Both the position numbers and the translations under genes were made by a program. Positions 21,874 through 33,129 of a stretch of DNA of 64,000 nt are shown piece by piece. Position 1 is the stretch's first letter. Every line of letters starts with the position of its first letter. The notes under the pieces are model-generated. The model made no database searches. It was not told the DNA's origin and was given only the letters and a program-made list of their open reading frames with translations. The stretch covers positions 806,001 to 870,000 of the forward strand of contig WWBZ02000002.1 in the NCBI GenBank assembly GCA_011503125.2. The letters run 5' to 3'. This DNA comes from Botryosphaeria dothidea (lineage: Eukaryota > Ascomycota > Dothideomycetes > Botryosphaeriales > Botryosphaeriaceae).

Positions 21874-24794
21874 CTAAGGAACGAACAGCCTCGAATAAGC
21901 CGCAACATCCGAACGACAGCACACGCAAGAGTCGAAATTCCGCGTCGCCAGCCCGACCCTGCAGTCGTCACACAGGCTGAGGCATCCGCAGGGCCAGACC
22001 AAGATGGTGCGTGGACTGGCCTGGCAGACGACGCACTGCGGGCCGCCTGAGCCCATGCCATCGGCACCGCTCGCCCAGGTGCCCGTGTCGGCGGAGGAGC
22101 TGCCTTGATGGTGCGGGGCGCTTGCGCTGCGCCGCTCGAGGATGTAGCGTTCGAGCGCCTGTTCTTCCTCTTCGGGCGTCATGGCGAAATGCAGGTGACC
22201 GGCCCGGTAACGGGAGGCCAGCAGGCGACTGCGGTCGAGTTCGATGGCCCTGCGGTATTGAGAGCGCGTCATGATGCGATTGCTGCGGAGATGCCCGGCA
22301 AGGAGTTGCGCCTCTGCTTTATCCTCGTCAGTCTGAGGGTCGAGAAGACGTGCGAGCTGAGAGGGGTTAATGGAAGCGTCGTCGAACGAAGGGGTTTGCT
22401 CTCTATCGGGATGAGGATCCTCCTGGGTCGGTGTGCGACGGCCATCCTCTTCGATATCAGACCACCCTTCTTCTTCGCCAGTGACCGTAGACATGGAGAT
22501 GAAGCTCGTAGTGTCATCATTTTCAGACACATCTGACGGCAGAGCGTAGTCGCCACTGGTGTCTACTTCACCCCACCACCCTCCGTTCTTCCACCAGGAG
22601 TACAAGTTGGAACTGAGTGATTCCTCCGTAAGCTCCTCGTCGAACAAGACCTTCCCGTTCTGCTCGAGTCTTTTTCTCGTTTCCACTTCGACGTCGACGT
22701 TAGTGTCCCGAGGAAGTGTAAGCCTTCCGTCAGGAGTGAGGTACCAGAATTCCAACTCTCTTGAACGGAGTTCCGCAGCCATCCGCCCAACTCGGGTTTC
22801 TTTGGGGCCGACGGATCTCTGGGTGAGACCCGCGAGCTTCACTAACCATCGAGGCCTGCGAGATATTCCGAGCTTGCTCATGAGCGAAAGCAAAAGACGA
22901 GCCTGAATGGCGAGAACCAAGCGGTGTATTCCTCTCGCAAATTCGTAGGTCATTACCCATCGTCCTCGGCGCTGCAACAGACCAACGCCGTTGTCTCTCC
23001 CGGCAGCCCTGGCCTCCGGTAGACTCTTCTGCCCCCGGGTCTTCCGTTCTCGAGCATAACCGGACCGCAGTGCAGTGGCATTTTCAGGTACATCCTTCGC
23101 CTTTACACCCTCGGCAACGAAATCTTCGCGTAGCTCGGCCGGTATCCCATCGATGGTCCGTTGGACCATGGCTCTGCGTTCTGCCAACTCTTGAATTCTC
23201 TTGCCCTCCAACCAGGTCATCTCGCTAACACGGATAGGAGTACCCTCGTTGAGGAAGACGGCCTCACTTGCTGCCGTTAGAACGGTGAAACCGATCTTCA
23301 AAAGCGCAGTGTAAAAATCGTCGGCCCAACTGACACTAATTGGCGTACTGCCAGAGAAGTGGACATTCGCCTGCAGATTTCCATATGCTGTTCTGAACCT
23401 CTCTTTGAGGGTCAAATTCCGTTCAGCTCCGGAAGGAAGGTTGAAAGCAGTGACTAGCAGAGCTAATCCGTAAATGAGCGCGCAAGCCATTAAGCCGACC
23501 ATAATCAAGAGATGAGGGATGAAGCCGACGAGACAGACGGTGGGGATCCGGAGTATACCAAGATCGTTTGGAATGGCATCGATGGTACCAGTCATCCTAA
23601 GGAAAGTCCATATAAATACAACCATGTAGGCGACGCCCCAGACACCAGTGTTGACGAGCCGGAAGCGTGTTCTCAAGCCCAAGACAGCAAGGATGTTACT
23701 GCTAAGATGGCTCAAGCTGGATACGATGGCCATGACCAGTACTTCAGGAGGGACATTCAAGACCTGTAGGAGCATACCCCGGGTTAACTTCAACGTAGTG
23801 CCGTCGGTTCTGGTCACAGTGGCAGTCGAGTTGCCCAGGTCAAAGGGTTTCGTTAGCATGGCTTCGGTTTCCGAAAATGCCAACGAGTGTTCAAAAAGGG
23901 TCATGCCTGTCTCAGGCATGGGCTGGCGACCTTGGAGAGCGCAGGCCATGGTCTCAACGAACTGGCTCATGCACAGGCTCAGGAAAAGCGGCCATAAACG
24001 CGCCAGAGATCCGTTCAAGGACAGGAATTCGCCTTCCGAATGTCCCATGTTCACGGCCCGGCAGGATGCCATGTCGTCTTCCCAATATAGGATATTAGAG
24101 CTCAGCCGATATAGCACCCCTCCCTCGCCCGCCATGTCCACTGCAAGTGGCTGCTTAGCATCATTGTAACGCAGTTGTGACCATTGGGGTGAGGTCTGGC
24201 AGCGGATGGCCTGTAGTAGGCATTGTGTTTGATATATCAAGGTCACGATTGGGACGAGGTATACGGCGAGACGGACGTGCCATTGAAAGTTGAGAGGAAT
24301 GCGGGAGGAGGCGTAGAATTGTGTTCGGTTCAGAAGGATTGCCTAGTATTTGTGTAATCAGTCTCCGCGGAGGAAGTGGAATGGACAAAAGCCGAGCTCA
24401 AAGGTTCAGTTGTGCAAAGTGCACATACCACAGTGAAAGTAGCGAGGGCCCATCTTGACGTGATGTAGCTGAAGATGCCGCCGATCTTGCCGAGGTTCCA
24501 GATGTAATCCAGATTGAACAGACTGTCGGCACCCTCTACAGCATCACCGCTTGTGGCAGCAGCGGCTGCCGAAGCTGCGGCACCAGGAACGGCAGCGGCA
24601 GAGCTTTGGATGAACTTCCCAGCAGCAGACGTTATATTGTTAGTGACGTTGGCAGCGCCTGAGCCGGTGGCCTCGGCAATGACGGTGCCGCCGTTCATAA
24701 CCTTGCCCAGGATACCATCGAAGTGTTCTAGCGGATTCATGACTAGCTGGCGTGCCGCGGTGGCAGCCTGGGGGATCGCGCGTAGGTAATCCAT
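21874..24794 (-). CDS. Asi1/Asi3-like multipass RING-finger ubiquitin ligase
   Basis: Two exons, 24794-24429 and 24342-21874, intron GTATGT...TAG; 944 aa. The start is the ATG at 24794 (MDYLRAIPQAATAARQLV). An N-terminal Ala/Ser-rich segment is followed by about five or six hydrophobic helices in the first half, for example VRLAVYLVPIVTLIYQTQ, VLVMAIVSSLSHLSSNILAV and IPHLLIMVGLMACALIYG. A long charged middle follows. The last about 53 residues form a RING: CVVC, then WPCGCLSLCDDC, then FDSCVCCRSDV. A cysteine stands where RING-HC fingers have histidine, as in yeast Asi1/Asi3, ligases of the inner nuclear membrane that degrade misplaced membrane proteins and latent Stp1/Stp2 transcription factors. 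The architecture (N-terminal membrane part, C-terminal RING) fits this. The exact role in this fungus is inferred only. Confidence 0.85.
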
Positions 24795-27700
24795 GGCTGC
24801 AAGCAACGCGTCCTTGGGGGACGAACCGGAGTCGCGTGGTGTTCAGACAGTCGTCTCAGCGCGTACGAGCGGGAGCATTCAGGTTCGGGCAGCCAGCACC
24901 AGGCGGGACAATGCTAGGCGAAGGAAGATCGCATGTCCAGAGAGAGCGGAGGTGAGCGCCGGCGATATTTGCGAGCGAACGAGTGGAGGAAGGCAGAGAG
25001 CTCACAGGAGCATAGCGACGAGCCGCATCGTTCGTTGCTGGAGAGCGCGGTTTCCGGAACGCTGGACAAGCCCGCAACATCCGCCGCCGCCTGCCTCCTG
25101 GCCGTTTATGTCATAGGCCCGACATTTACCCGCTCAACTCGCCAGGAATGGAAACGACCTATACATGCTGGCCCTCAGCAAGTAGGCAGAGCATAGCAAC
25201 GAGGAGACATAGAAGGGTACGGCGTGATACGATATCAGCTATCACGCAACAGAGTGATACTGTTATGCATGCAACTTTGGTCTGCATAGCAGACAAGTTG
25301 AAATGAGCACGCGGTTGCCGATGTCGCACTTGTATGGTCAGACATGCAAAAGCGAATACGATCCATGTCAATCTTCCAGCCTGTGTATGTTCAGCTGCTG
25401 TGGAGTGTTTGATACGGGGAAATAAGTCTCATCCTCCGATATGCATTTATTGACAACCCAGACTTAGCCCGGCTGAAGCGCATGGTATCGTCGGCGATCG
25501 GCAAGTTTGCTGACCGACTTCGCCGGGTTTCGTATCAGTGCTGACTTCCGGATGCGGAAATACTCGAAGCACATTTGCGCCGGAAAGATCACGTATCTTT
25601 ACCGTGAGATAAACGTCGCCAGGGGTTTTGATTTTGGTCGAAAACGGAAACCATGTGCCGTTGATGGATGGGCAATCAAGCCGCCAGAGATAACGAGATA
25701 GCAAACATACAAGTAGCTATCCTTCGGAAGATTTGCCATTGTTGCAAATGAAGGTTTGTTCCTCATGCATCTAAGAGATCCGATGTGAATGCATTCCATG
25801 CCGCAACGTTTCCAGTGCAATCTGCCAGGTTCAATTCCACCATTGTCTTTTCAATATTCGGCACATGATGTTTCATCAAACATCGTCGTCCCTCGGTATC
25901 CACGATGGTGGCTGGAGAGAGGCTGAACCCGGAATGCGATCAGATCCAAGCGCGAGCCTCAAGGGGGGGCGTGGCAAGCCGCAAAAGAGGGAGAGCGGAT
26001 GACATCCGTACCAGAAACCACGTTCCCGAGCCGTCGTGCTAGTGACTTTGCGGAAGGCATCGCATAGCAACGGCGGCGCTGTCTCATCATGGCCAGCGCT
26101 CGATGGAGTTCAATCGAGCGGAACCAAGGCAAGAAGACGCGGCTGAAGACCACGATCGAGACTGCGTTCGAGGAATTGCGTCTCACGGAAGTCGCGGGGT
26201 GTTCGGATAGCTAGTCAGATCAGTGCATGCATGACATGCAGAAAATCCAATAGGCTGGATTGGGGGGTCGAGCATCGTGGCAAAGACACACGAGCCTGGG
26301 CGTGCCCGCGTGCTACCGGAAGATTCAGTGAGCGCTACTGCGGGCGATGGTGTAGAGACAGTGCTCGTAACTCGTCCAGCCGCGGCTGTAGGTCGGGGCG
26401 CGTCGAGAACGCGAAACCGGCGGGCCGGAATCTGGGGGTTGACGGGCAGCTGTCTCAGGCACCGTAACCTCTCCAAGAAACGATCTTCAGACAGGCCTAA
26501 TCGCAACACCGAACTGCATCTCGGCCGCTATCATCTCACCCGAGTCCGTCCCGCGCACTTCAACAGCAGCGACGACAACACCCAGCCCAGCCCTTTGCCC
26601 TCTGGAATCCGGCTGCGGCGCCATCCCCAGGGACAATTGGGCGTCAGCCAGAGCAAATGTTGCGTCAGGCGCTCCATAGGCGCAGGGCAGAGGGCCAGAA
26701 GAGCCGACGGCGGTCCACCAGCTAGCACAAAACCAGCATCCCGGACGGCCGCATAACCCCCTGGGGATAATCCGTGGCCCGGGGATGCGAGGCTCCACTT
26801 GACTCCAGTCCCTAGCCCAAGAACCCCGTGGGCAGCCACCCACGCACGCACGCGGCCGACGAAGGCGACCGCCCCAAACACCACGGCTACAACGAACAAA
26901 GACCCACCCTCGGACATTGCCGACACGCTGCCCTCACCACTGCCGTTGTCGTCCATGGCAGATGACCTGTCGGCCAGCGCCCGCTCACCGGACCGGCACC
27001 GGTCGCCGGAAGCCTGCCCCAGCCATGCATCGGTCCTAGCTGGCCTCGGAGCGCGCGTGTGGCTTTGGGCTTAGCGGGCCCCCGGTTCCAATGCCAAGAG
27101 CGGCGCGGACAGAGGATGGAGGGTCGTCATGCCTTCTGATTCCTGGCTGCCGCTCTCTCACCAGCCGGAGCCCGAGAGATTAGGTGCACGAGTCGCGAAG
27201 GATCGTGTTCGGCCTCCTGTGTCATTCACACGCCCAATCCACGCATTCGGAAGCCCGATGCCAGTTGGACTCCGTCTACGCGCTCCATCTTGGCCACAAG
27301 ACGCCGCCGCCTCTCGTCCCGTTGCTTGACATGGCCCCCAAGAAGCCCAAGACACGAGAAGCACACCCAAGAAAAGTCTTGTGTGCAGCCAGTCATGTCC
27401 CCTGCCTCTCCTGCAAATCCATCCGTTACACAATGTGCTTTCTCTCAGCCGCACTCGCAGCACTCCACCGCAAAAAGACGCACCCAAAGCATGGCGCAAA
27501 CGGCGGCGCTGCGGCAAGGCTCTCTGGGCCTTGCGACCAGGCGCCACATGCGGCCACACGGGTCAGCAGAGGGGCGGGAAGGAGTGAACGGGAGCATTGG
27601 CAACAAGCAGAAAGCAGAGAGCCCTGAATTGAGGCGTTCCAGCCGTGCTCTGGTTGGTGCAACGCTGTGGAGCCTCTGCCGGACGTGCGCTGAGCCCTGC

Positions 27701-28436
27701 GGGGCCCCAGCCGCGCTACCAAAGCTTCTGGTTTAGGTGTGGTCAAGGGTAGGGATGATTGCCGTCTTGAAACGGTGAGAGGCCGTGCCGCTTCGTTTGG
27801 TAGATGCGCCGCTTGCGCTCTATCCTGCCTGCCTCTCCCTCTGCCCGTGGACCTGCGAGTAAGAGCCCGTTCCGAAGATGGGTAATCCGGGGGGCAATCA
27901 CTTGAGACTCTCGCCGCCCTTCCTACTAGCACCCAGCCATACGCAAGCTTCCTGCCGCGACGCATCCTCCGCGATTGGTTAGACACATAGTCGAGCTGAT
28001 TCGAGGCGTCAATGCAATCCTGGCGATAAGCCATTCCCGTCCCATGTAACCTTGACCATGTCCAGTGTACGGTGTCGTGCGACGGGGTATATATGACAGG
28101 GCCGCCAACGCGCCCTCTTTCAATTTTGTCTCTCTCCTTCCACAGTAGCCCTCGAGCTGACGCTGAAGATCTTAAGTGACTCTTCAAGATCTGCCCCCTC
28201 ACCCGCGCTTCTCTTTCGTGGAGCAAGTGCGTCTCAGGGTCGAAGCACGTGGAACTTCACTTTGTTTGCTTCCCGCCGCCGACGCACAACAAAGAAGCTT
28301 TCTCACCCATTCCGGCACGATTGAACCCACAAGAGTCACCGGATACGCCACCCAAAAAGCTTGATCGTGAGATAATCCGGAGAAGCAACGCTTCAAGCAC
28401 CGTCAACCTCTGACATTTCGGCACCAATCAACCAAC
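24795..28436. other. 3.6 kb stretch without a supported gene
   Basis: This stretch has no exon chains that I can build. The minus-strand frame at about 25447-25820 has a beta-rich, protein-like composition, and its middle (about 25545-25590) shares fragments such as CGCAAATG and TCCGGATG with the foldback family, so it may be a decayed copy or relict. The long minus-strand frame at 27426-28226 is low complexity and has no motif. TGCATGCA occurs at about 25265 and 26223. The right end is the promoter of the sugar transporter. Confidence 0.55.
28088..28095 (+). promoter_or_regulatory. TATA-like box of the sugar transporter
   Basis: TATATATG about 340 bp before the transporter ATG, followed by a pyrimidine-rich stretch (CTCTTTCAATTTTGTCTCTCT region at about 28110), as is common before fungal transcription starts. 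It implies a long 5' UTR; the position is suggestive only. Confidence 0.35.
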
Positions 28437-30494
28437 ATGTCGGACTCCATCACCGAAAAGACGGCCGCCGAGCATGTCGACTCCGCCGAGAAGGCTTCGG
28501 ACGAGATCAATCTCAATAGCAATGTCGAGGCCAAGTAAGCTCTAGCCCACCAGATGTTCAACTCAGGAAGTGACGTGCTAACTTACTGGCTCTCAGGATC
28601 AAGAACCCTCTTGCCGGCCTCTCCAAGGAGACGCTACTATGCCAGGTCGAGGAATTCGCCAAGGAGCACAACATGACGGACAAGCTCGAACTCCTGCAAC
28701 GCGGCGCCCTCGTCGCCCAGAACCCGGCTGAATTCGAAACCGTCGAGGGTATGGCGCCGGACGAGCTCGACGCCCTGCGCAACGAAGTCACCCACAAATG
28801 GCGCCAGCCGAAGGCTTTGTACTTCACTGTCATCCTCTGCTCCATCGGTGCTGCTGTGCAAGGTTGGGATCAGACCGGATCCAACGGCGCCAACTTGTCC
28901 TTCCCCCAGGCATTTGGCATCTCTGATGCCGAATATCTGGATGATGCTGAGACAATTCCCAACCCCGACTACTCCACCAATCTCTGGCTTGTCGGTATCA
29001 TCAATGCCGCCCCTTATCTGGCGTCTGCGTTCCTTGGGTGCTGGATGAGCGACCCTCTCAACAACTACTTCGGTCGCCGTGGTACAATCTTCTTCTCTGC
29101 GGTCTTCTGCCTGTTCTCTGTCATTGGCTCTGGTGTCTCCCAGACCTGGCCCCAGCTTTTTGTCACTCGTCTTCTCCTCGGTATCGGTATGGGCTCCAAG
29201 GCTTCAACCGTCCCTATCTATGCCGCTGAGAATGTCCCCGCTGCCATCCGTGGTGGCCTCGTCATGTCCTGGCAGATGTGGACCGCTTTCGGCATCTTCC
29301 TCGGTTTCTGCGCCAACCTTGCGGTCTATAACACTGGCGACATCGCCTGGCGTCTCCAGCTCGGCAGTGCCTTCCTCCCTGCCGTGCCGCTTGTCGTCGG
29401 CATCTACTTCTGCCCCGAGTCGCCGCGCTGGCTGATGAAGAAGGGTCGCTACGAGAAGGCATACAGGAGCTTGTGCCGCCTGCGCAACACTCCCCTCCAG
29501 GCTGCCCGCGACCTGTACTACGTCCACGCTCAGCTTGCCGTCGAGGCCGACATCATCGGCACGAGCAACTACGTTTCGCGCTTTATCGAGCTCTTCACCA
29601 TTCCCCGTGTTCGCCGTGCAACGCTCGCCTCGTTCGTGGTCATGCTTGCGCAGCAGATGTGCGGTATCAACATCATCGCGTCAGTGAACCCTCTCTTCTC
29701 CCGGTGAGACAATGGCACTAACACATCCCAGATTCTACTCCTCCACCGTCTTCAAGGCCGCCGGTGCCAGCCGCCTGGAAGCCCTGCTGGCATCGTGGGG
29801 CTTCGGTCTGGTCAACTTCGTCTTCGCCTTCCCCGCGCTCTGGACCATCGACACCTTCGGCCGCCGCAACCTCCTTCTCTTCACCTTCCCGCAGATGGCC
29901 TGGACGCTCCTGGCCGCCGGCCTATGCTACCTCATCCCCGAAAGCAGCCCCGCGCACTTGGGCCTCGTTGCCCTCTTCGTCTTCCTGTTCGCGGCGTTCT
30001 ACAGCCCCGGCGAGGGTCCTGTGCCCTTCACCTACTCCGCCGAGGTCTTCCCCCTGTCCCACCGTGAAGTCGGCATGTCCTGGTAAGTTTCCCCACAACG
30101 AAAATCCCAACCCGATGCACAAACTCTAACAAACCATCACAGGGCCGTCGCAACCTGCCTCTTCTGGGCCGCCATCCTCTCCATCACCTTCCCGCGCATG
30201 CTCGCTGTCATGTCCGTCACTGGCGCCTTCGGCTTCTACGCTGGTCTGAATCTAACGGCACTCGTCATGATCTTCCTGTGGGTGCCCGAGACGAAGCAGC
30301 GCACCCTCGAGGAGCTCGACTACGTCTTCGCGGTCCCGACACGCAAGCACATGAGCTACCAGATGACCAAGGCGCTCCCTTACTTCATCAAACGCTGGGT
30401 GCTCTTGCAGAAGGGCGCCACGCTCGAGCCGCTCTACCAGTTCGACAACCACCTCGCCAGCGAGCAGGCCAGGAGCAAGAGCGTCAGCAACTAG
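28437..30494 (+). CDS. MFS sugar/polyol transporter
   Basis: Four exons: 28437-28534, 28597-29679, 29732-30082, 30143-30494; 627 aa. It has the signatures of the sugar porter family: [13 protein letters not shown] after TM2 (D-x5-GRR-like), [13 protein letters not shown] at the end of the first half, [10 protein letters not shown] after TM8, and [17 protein letters not shown] near the C-terminus. Twelve hydrophobic segments are present. The N-terminus is long and acidic (about 120 residues before TM1) and is probably cytosolic. Family members move hexoses, polyols or inositol together with protons across the plasma membrane; the substrate cannot be told. Exon 2 ends at a GTCAGT donor. The alternative GTGAGA donor 23 bp downstream would leave an intron of only 28 bp and is rejected. 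Confidence 0.92.
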
Positions 30495-31218
30495 ATGCGG
30501 TATTCGGTTGGGGCTCTTGCGAGGTGAGTGGGTTGGAGTCGATGCGGTGGGTTCATATGAGTGATCGCCGCTAGGCTTCAGGGATGGGTTTCCATGACTT
30601 TATGAGCATATACCAGCGCTAGACGTCTCGTCCAATGCGCAAATAATCAGGATGACCGTGTTCGGAAATTCTATCATCTTCACATAAACTAATGTTCCAC
30701 TCGTGTGCTGCATGTGACTAGAGAAGTGGACTTACGCTTGTCGAGCCCAAGCTTGCCCCGATATTAAATCGTAGAAAGCGTGTCAGAACCTTTCTGCATT
30801 GAAGAACCTCATAGTTTGCCAACTTAATTATGCTGCAAGAGCAAGCTGATAAGATAGTACGTTGATAATCAGACCCCCAGGTAGACGTTGAGATAGGGGG
30901 GTGAACGGTCACATCAGGCTGTTGCAGTGATACCAGTGACGGGGAGCCAAGTATCAATCATACGGAAAGGAGGGCTGGGTATTCAAAATACTTGCGTCCG
31001 GATGGTTGACTGGATCGGCTCACCAAGCTACGGCCAACTGTTGCATCGCCATATCGTTGACACTTCGATGTCCTATGACAGGGCCTTCATTGAAAGTTGA
31101 TGTGAACTAAATTTGATCTTCACTCCGTGGAAAACGTGGCTGTGAAGCCCTTAAGGTAAGTTCATGGGTTCAGAACTGCTGCTTTCTGAGTTCGAGTCAA
31201 GTAAGAACAATCATAAAC

Positions 31219-31254
31219 GATGATGACGACTATGATGACGATGATGACGATGAT
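31219..31254 (+). repeat. (GATGAC)n-type simple repeat
   Basis: About 36 bp of GATGAC/GATGAT units directly upstream of foldback copy C. It encodes a poly-Ser run on the minus strand in a spurious frame. Confidence 0.85.
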
Positions 31255-31324
31255 ACCGGGAAGAACAAACAGTTGAGCTTCGAGTGAGTAAGAGAAATGC
31301 TATTTCCAGGGGTAATCAGCACCT

Positions 31325-31406
31325 GAGGAGTTGAAGCATTCGTCTGAGCGCAAATGCGAGCTATCAGATATGACAGACACTCCCCGATGAATGAACCACT
31401 ACCAGC
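31325..31406 (+). repeat. Foldback element, copy C (degenerate)
   Basis: The left half, GAGGAGTTGAAGCATTCGTC, then GAGCGCAAATG, matches copy A at the same spacing. The right half keeps TGACA, then CCGATGAATG, and a final CCACT. Its two arms pair less well than in the other copies, so this is the most decayed member, recognised mainly by collinearity with copy A. Confidence 0.6.
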
Positions 31407-32049
31407 CCGCTGTACTTGACTTTGGCGTCTTTGTAATGAGACCTGACAGGGTCCAAACAATCCGATTCAGGTAAGAAAGCACGAGCTCCGGCAGCAAATT
31501 TTAAAGTTTTCCAGAACTTCCACCAGAAAGCATGCTATTCAGGTTTCTGACTCGTGGATCGCGAGGGGGATCACCGCAAGAAATTGGAACCGAAGAGCGT
31601 TCGCTGATCGAGTATCTGCGATAGAGTTCTGCGATGCATTAGCAGATAACAGGACTGCAGGAGATCAAAGCAGAGAAGAAAAAAATGTCATGCGAATGCT
31701 CGTCAATCGTCGGCAAGATTGAATGTTCGTATTTCAAAGCTATGGGCGTAGTACTTCGGTTCAGCAGCATCTGCAAAGTCGGGTTTCCCGAATTTTCTCG
31801 TATAGCTGTTACACTCCCAAGAGACAGGACCTGGTCCTTGTCCGCAAGGTTGAATGCCACCGGTCGACCTTTTCCGGGTCGACTTAAACGCAAGTCCACC
31901 AAATACGCTCAGAAAATGCCTGTGTTCTGTGCCTGGATGCTCTAACGCCCCACTCACTTCTCTACTATTCCCAATTTTGCTGGTTGATCATTTTTAGCGT
32001 CTTCTTAAACAAAAACTAATGCCCATACCTTCAGTGTATCGGGTATCGT

Positions 32050-32831
32050 CTACGCGTCGCTCTGCAGCTTGTCCGGAATTCCCTCGATGTCTTCAGCGTC
32101 GGAAATTTCGATTATGCGGTTAACCTCAGCAGTGTTCCGGACCAGCTCCTTAGCACTGGCGTAGAGCATCTTCATCTCAGAGTTGCACGTTGTAGGCAGG
32201 TAATAGATCATAACGTAAGGGACGGACAGACGGCCGGACGCCTAAAAAAGGAAGACCGGTGGCGTTAGCTGTAAGGATCGCACGGTTCGCCTTTCTCGAT
32301 AGCGTCGAATATCAAAATGTAGTTTTATCGATAACATGGACGACAAGGGCGTGGGAGGGCAGGGTGAGGCGTACGAGGGTCAGCGGGTAGCTGAGCAGGA
32401 CGAATCGCGGCGAGTTGTCGGGGAGCTCATCGGCGATATCCTGCAGGTTGTTGTAGACCTCATCGTCGGACTGGGCGATCTCGAGAGTCTTCTTGTCGAT
32501 CTGGTCTGCGTGTGGGAGAGGATAGTTCCATGTCTCAGCGAGCGTCGTCGTGCACCGCGGTGGGGCGGCAGGGGTTCAGAATAGGAGAGGAAGGAGGAGC
32601 GCGGTGAGCAGGACTGCTCGGGCTCATCAGGAGAACGGCGAAGCTTGCGTACAGATGACAGCCTGGGGGTCCTTGGCGCGCGAAGTCCCGAGGCGGAACT
32701 TGCGCAGCCTGTCTTTGGTCTCGGGCGAGAAGGTAAAGAGGCGGGCTTCGGAGGCCTGTTGGCGGACGGCGCGCAGTGTAAGCGAGATCAGTGCCGCTAG
32801 GACGAGGAGATCGTGATATGCCACTGACCAT
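32050..32831 (-). CDS. AIM7: Glia maturation factor homologue (ADF-H domain, Arp2/3 regulator)
   Basis: Four exons: 32831-32829, 32755-32653, 32505-32375, 32241-32050; 142 aa, the usual length of GMF proteins. The sequence matches the family along its whole length: ASEARLFTFSPETKDRLRKF, LGTSRAKDPQAVIYQID, ELPDNSPRFVLLSYPLTL, SGRLSVPYVMIYYLP, and ELVRNTAEVNRIIEI. GMF has an actin-depolymerising-factor fold but binds the Arp2/3 complex, inhibiting nucleation and removing actin branches at cortical patches. Exon 1 contributes only the ATG. Introns 2 and 3 both begin GTACGC, and their removal is required to restore conserved sequence, so the boundaries are well supported. The gene shares a short promoter with the divergent molybdopterin-domain gene. 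Confidence 0.93.
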
Positions 32832-33129
32832 GGTGGTGGCTATTTCTGGCAGCACAATTACCTGGCTGAAAAAGGAGAGCACTGGGGATGTTGCGATAGG
32901 GCTGGCGCTGACGTAGGGGTTGAGGGTCAAGCCTTGCGGGCGCGAGAGCTTGGTGGGCTGCGCTCCAGGCGTCTTGCCCCGCCTTGCGAGTGGCCTGGGG
33001 CAGCCGCTGGGCGGTCCCCACCCTGAGTCAAGTACCATCGCGGCTGGTGATCGAGCAGCCAGAGCTCGTCGCGGCGCACCCCGCGACACTTCCTCGCTTC
33101 TTCTCACCACCTGCGGTCGCCCGGAATCC
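32832..33129. promoter_or_regulatory. 298 bp bidirectional promoter
   Basis: The start codons of GMF (-) and the molybdopterin-binding-domain gene (+) are 298 bp apart and divergent. Both 5' UTRs and promoters must fit here. No TATA box is evident, which fits constitutive genes. Confidence 0.6.

Larger units (their letters stand above)
30495..32049. other. Intergenic region with foldback element C and a GATGAC repeat
   Basis: No gene is supported between the sugar transporter and the end of GMF. It contains the simple repeat at 31219-31254 and foldback copy C at about 31325-31406. Frames at 31639-31957 show no motif or splice pattern. Confidence 0.65.

Noticed and set aside
25800..25850. GGTTCAATTCC resembling a tRNA T-arm
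   Set aside because: The flanking bases do not form a T stem, and no acceptor, D or anticodon arms can be drawn.
27426..28226. 266-codon minus-strand frame in the 24.8-28.4 kb gap
   Set aside because: Low complexity, no domain, overlapped by open frames on the plus strand, and no splice continuation.
29680..29731. Alternative 5' splice site GTGAGA at 29703 in the sugar transporter
   Set aside because: It would leave an intron of only 28 nt; the upstream GTCAGT gives 52 nt and continues the helix sequence normally.
31639..31957. Overlapping frames on both strands after foldback copy C
   Set aside because: No motif, no splice pattern, and similar openness on both strands.
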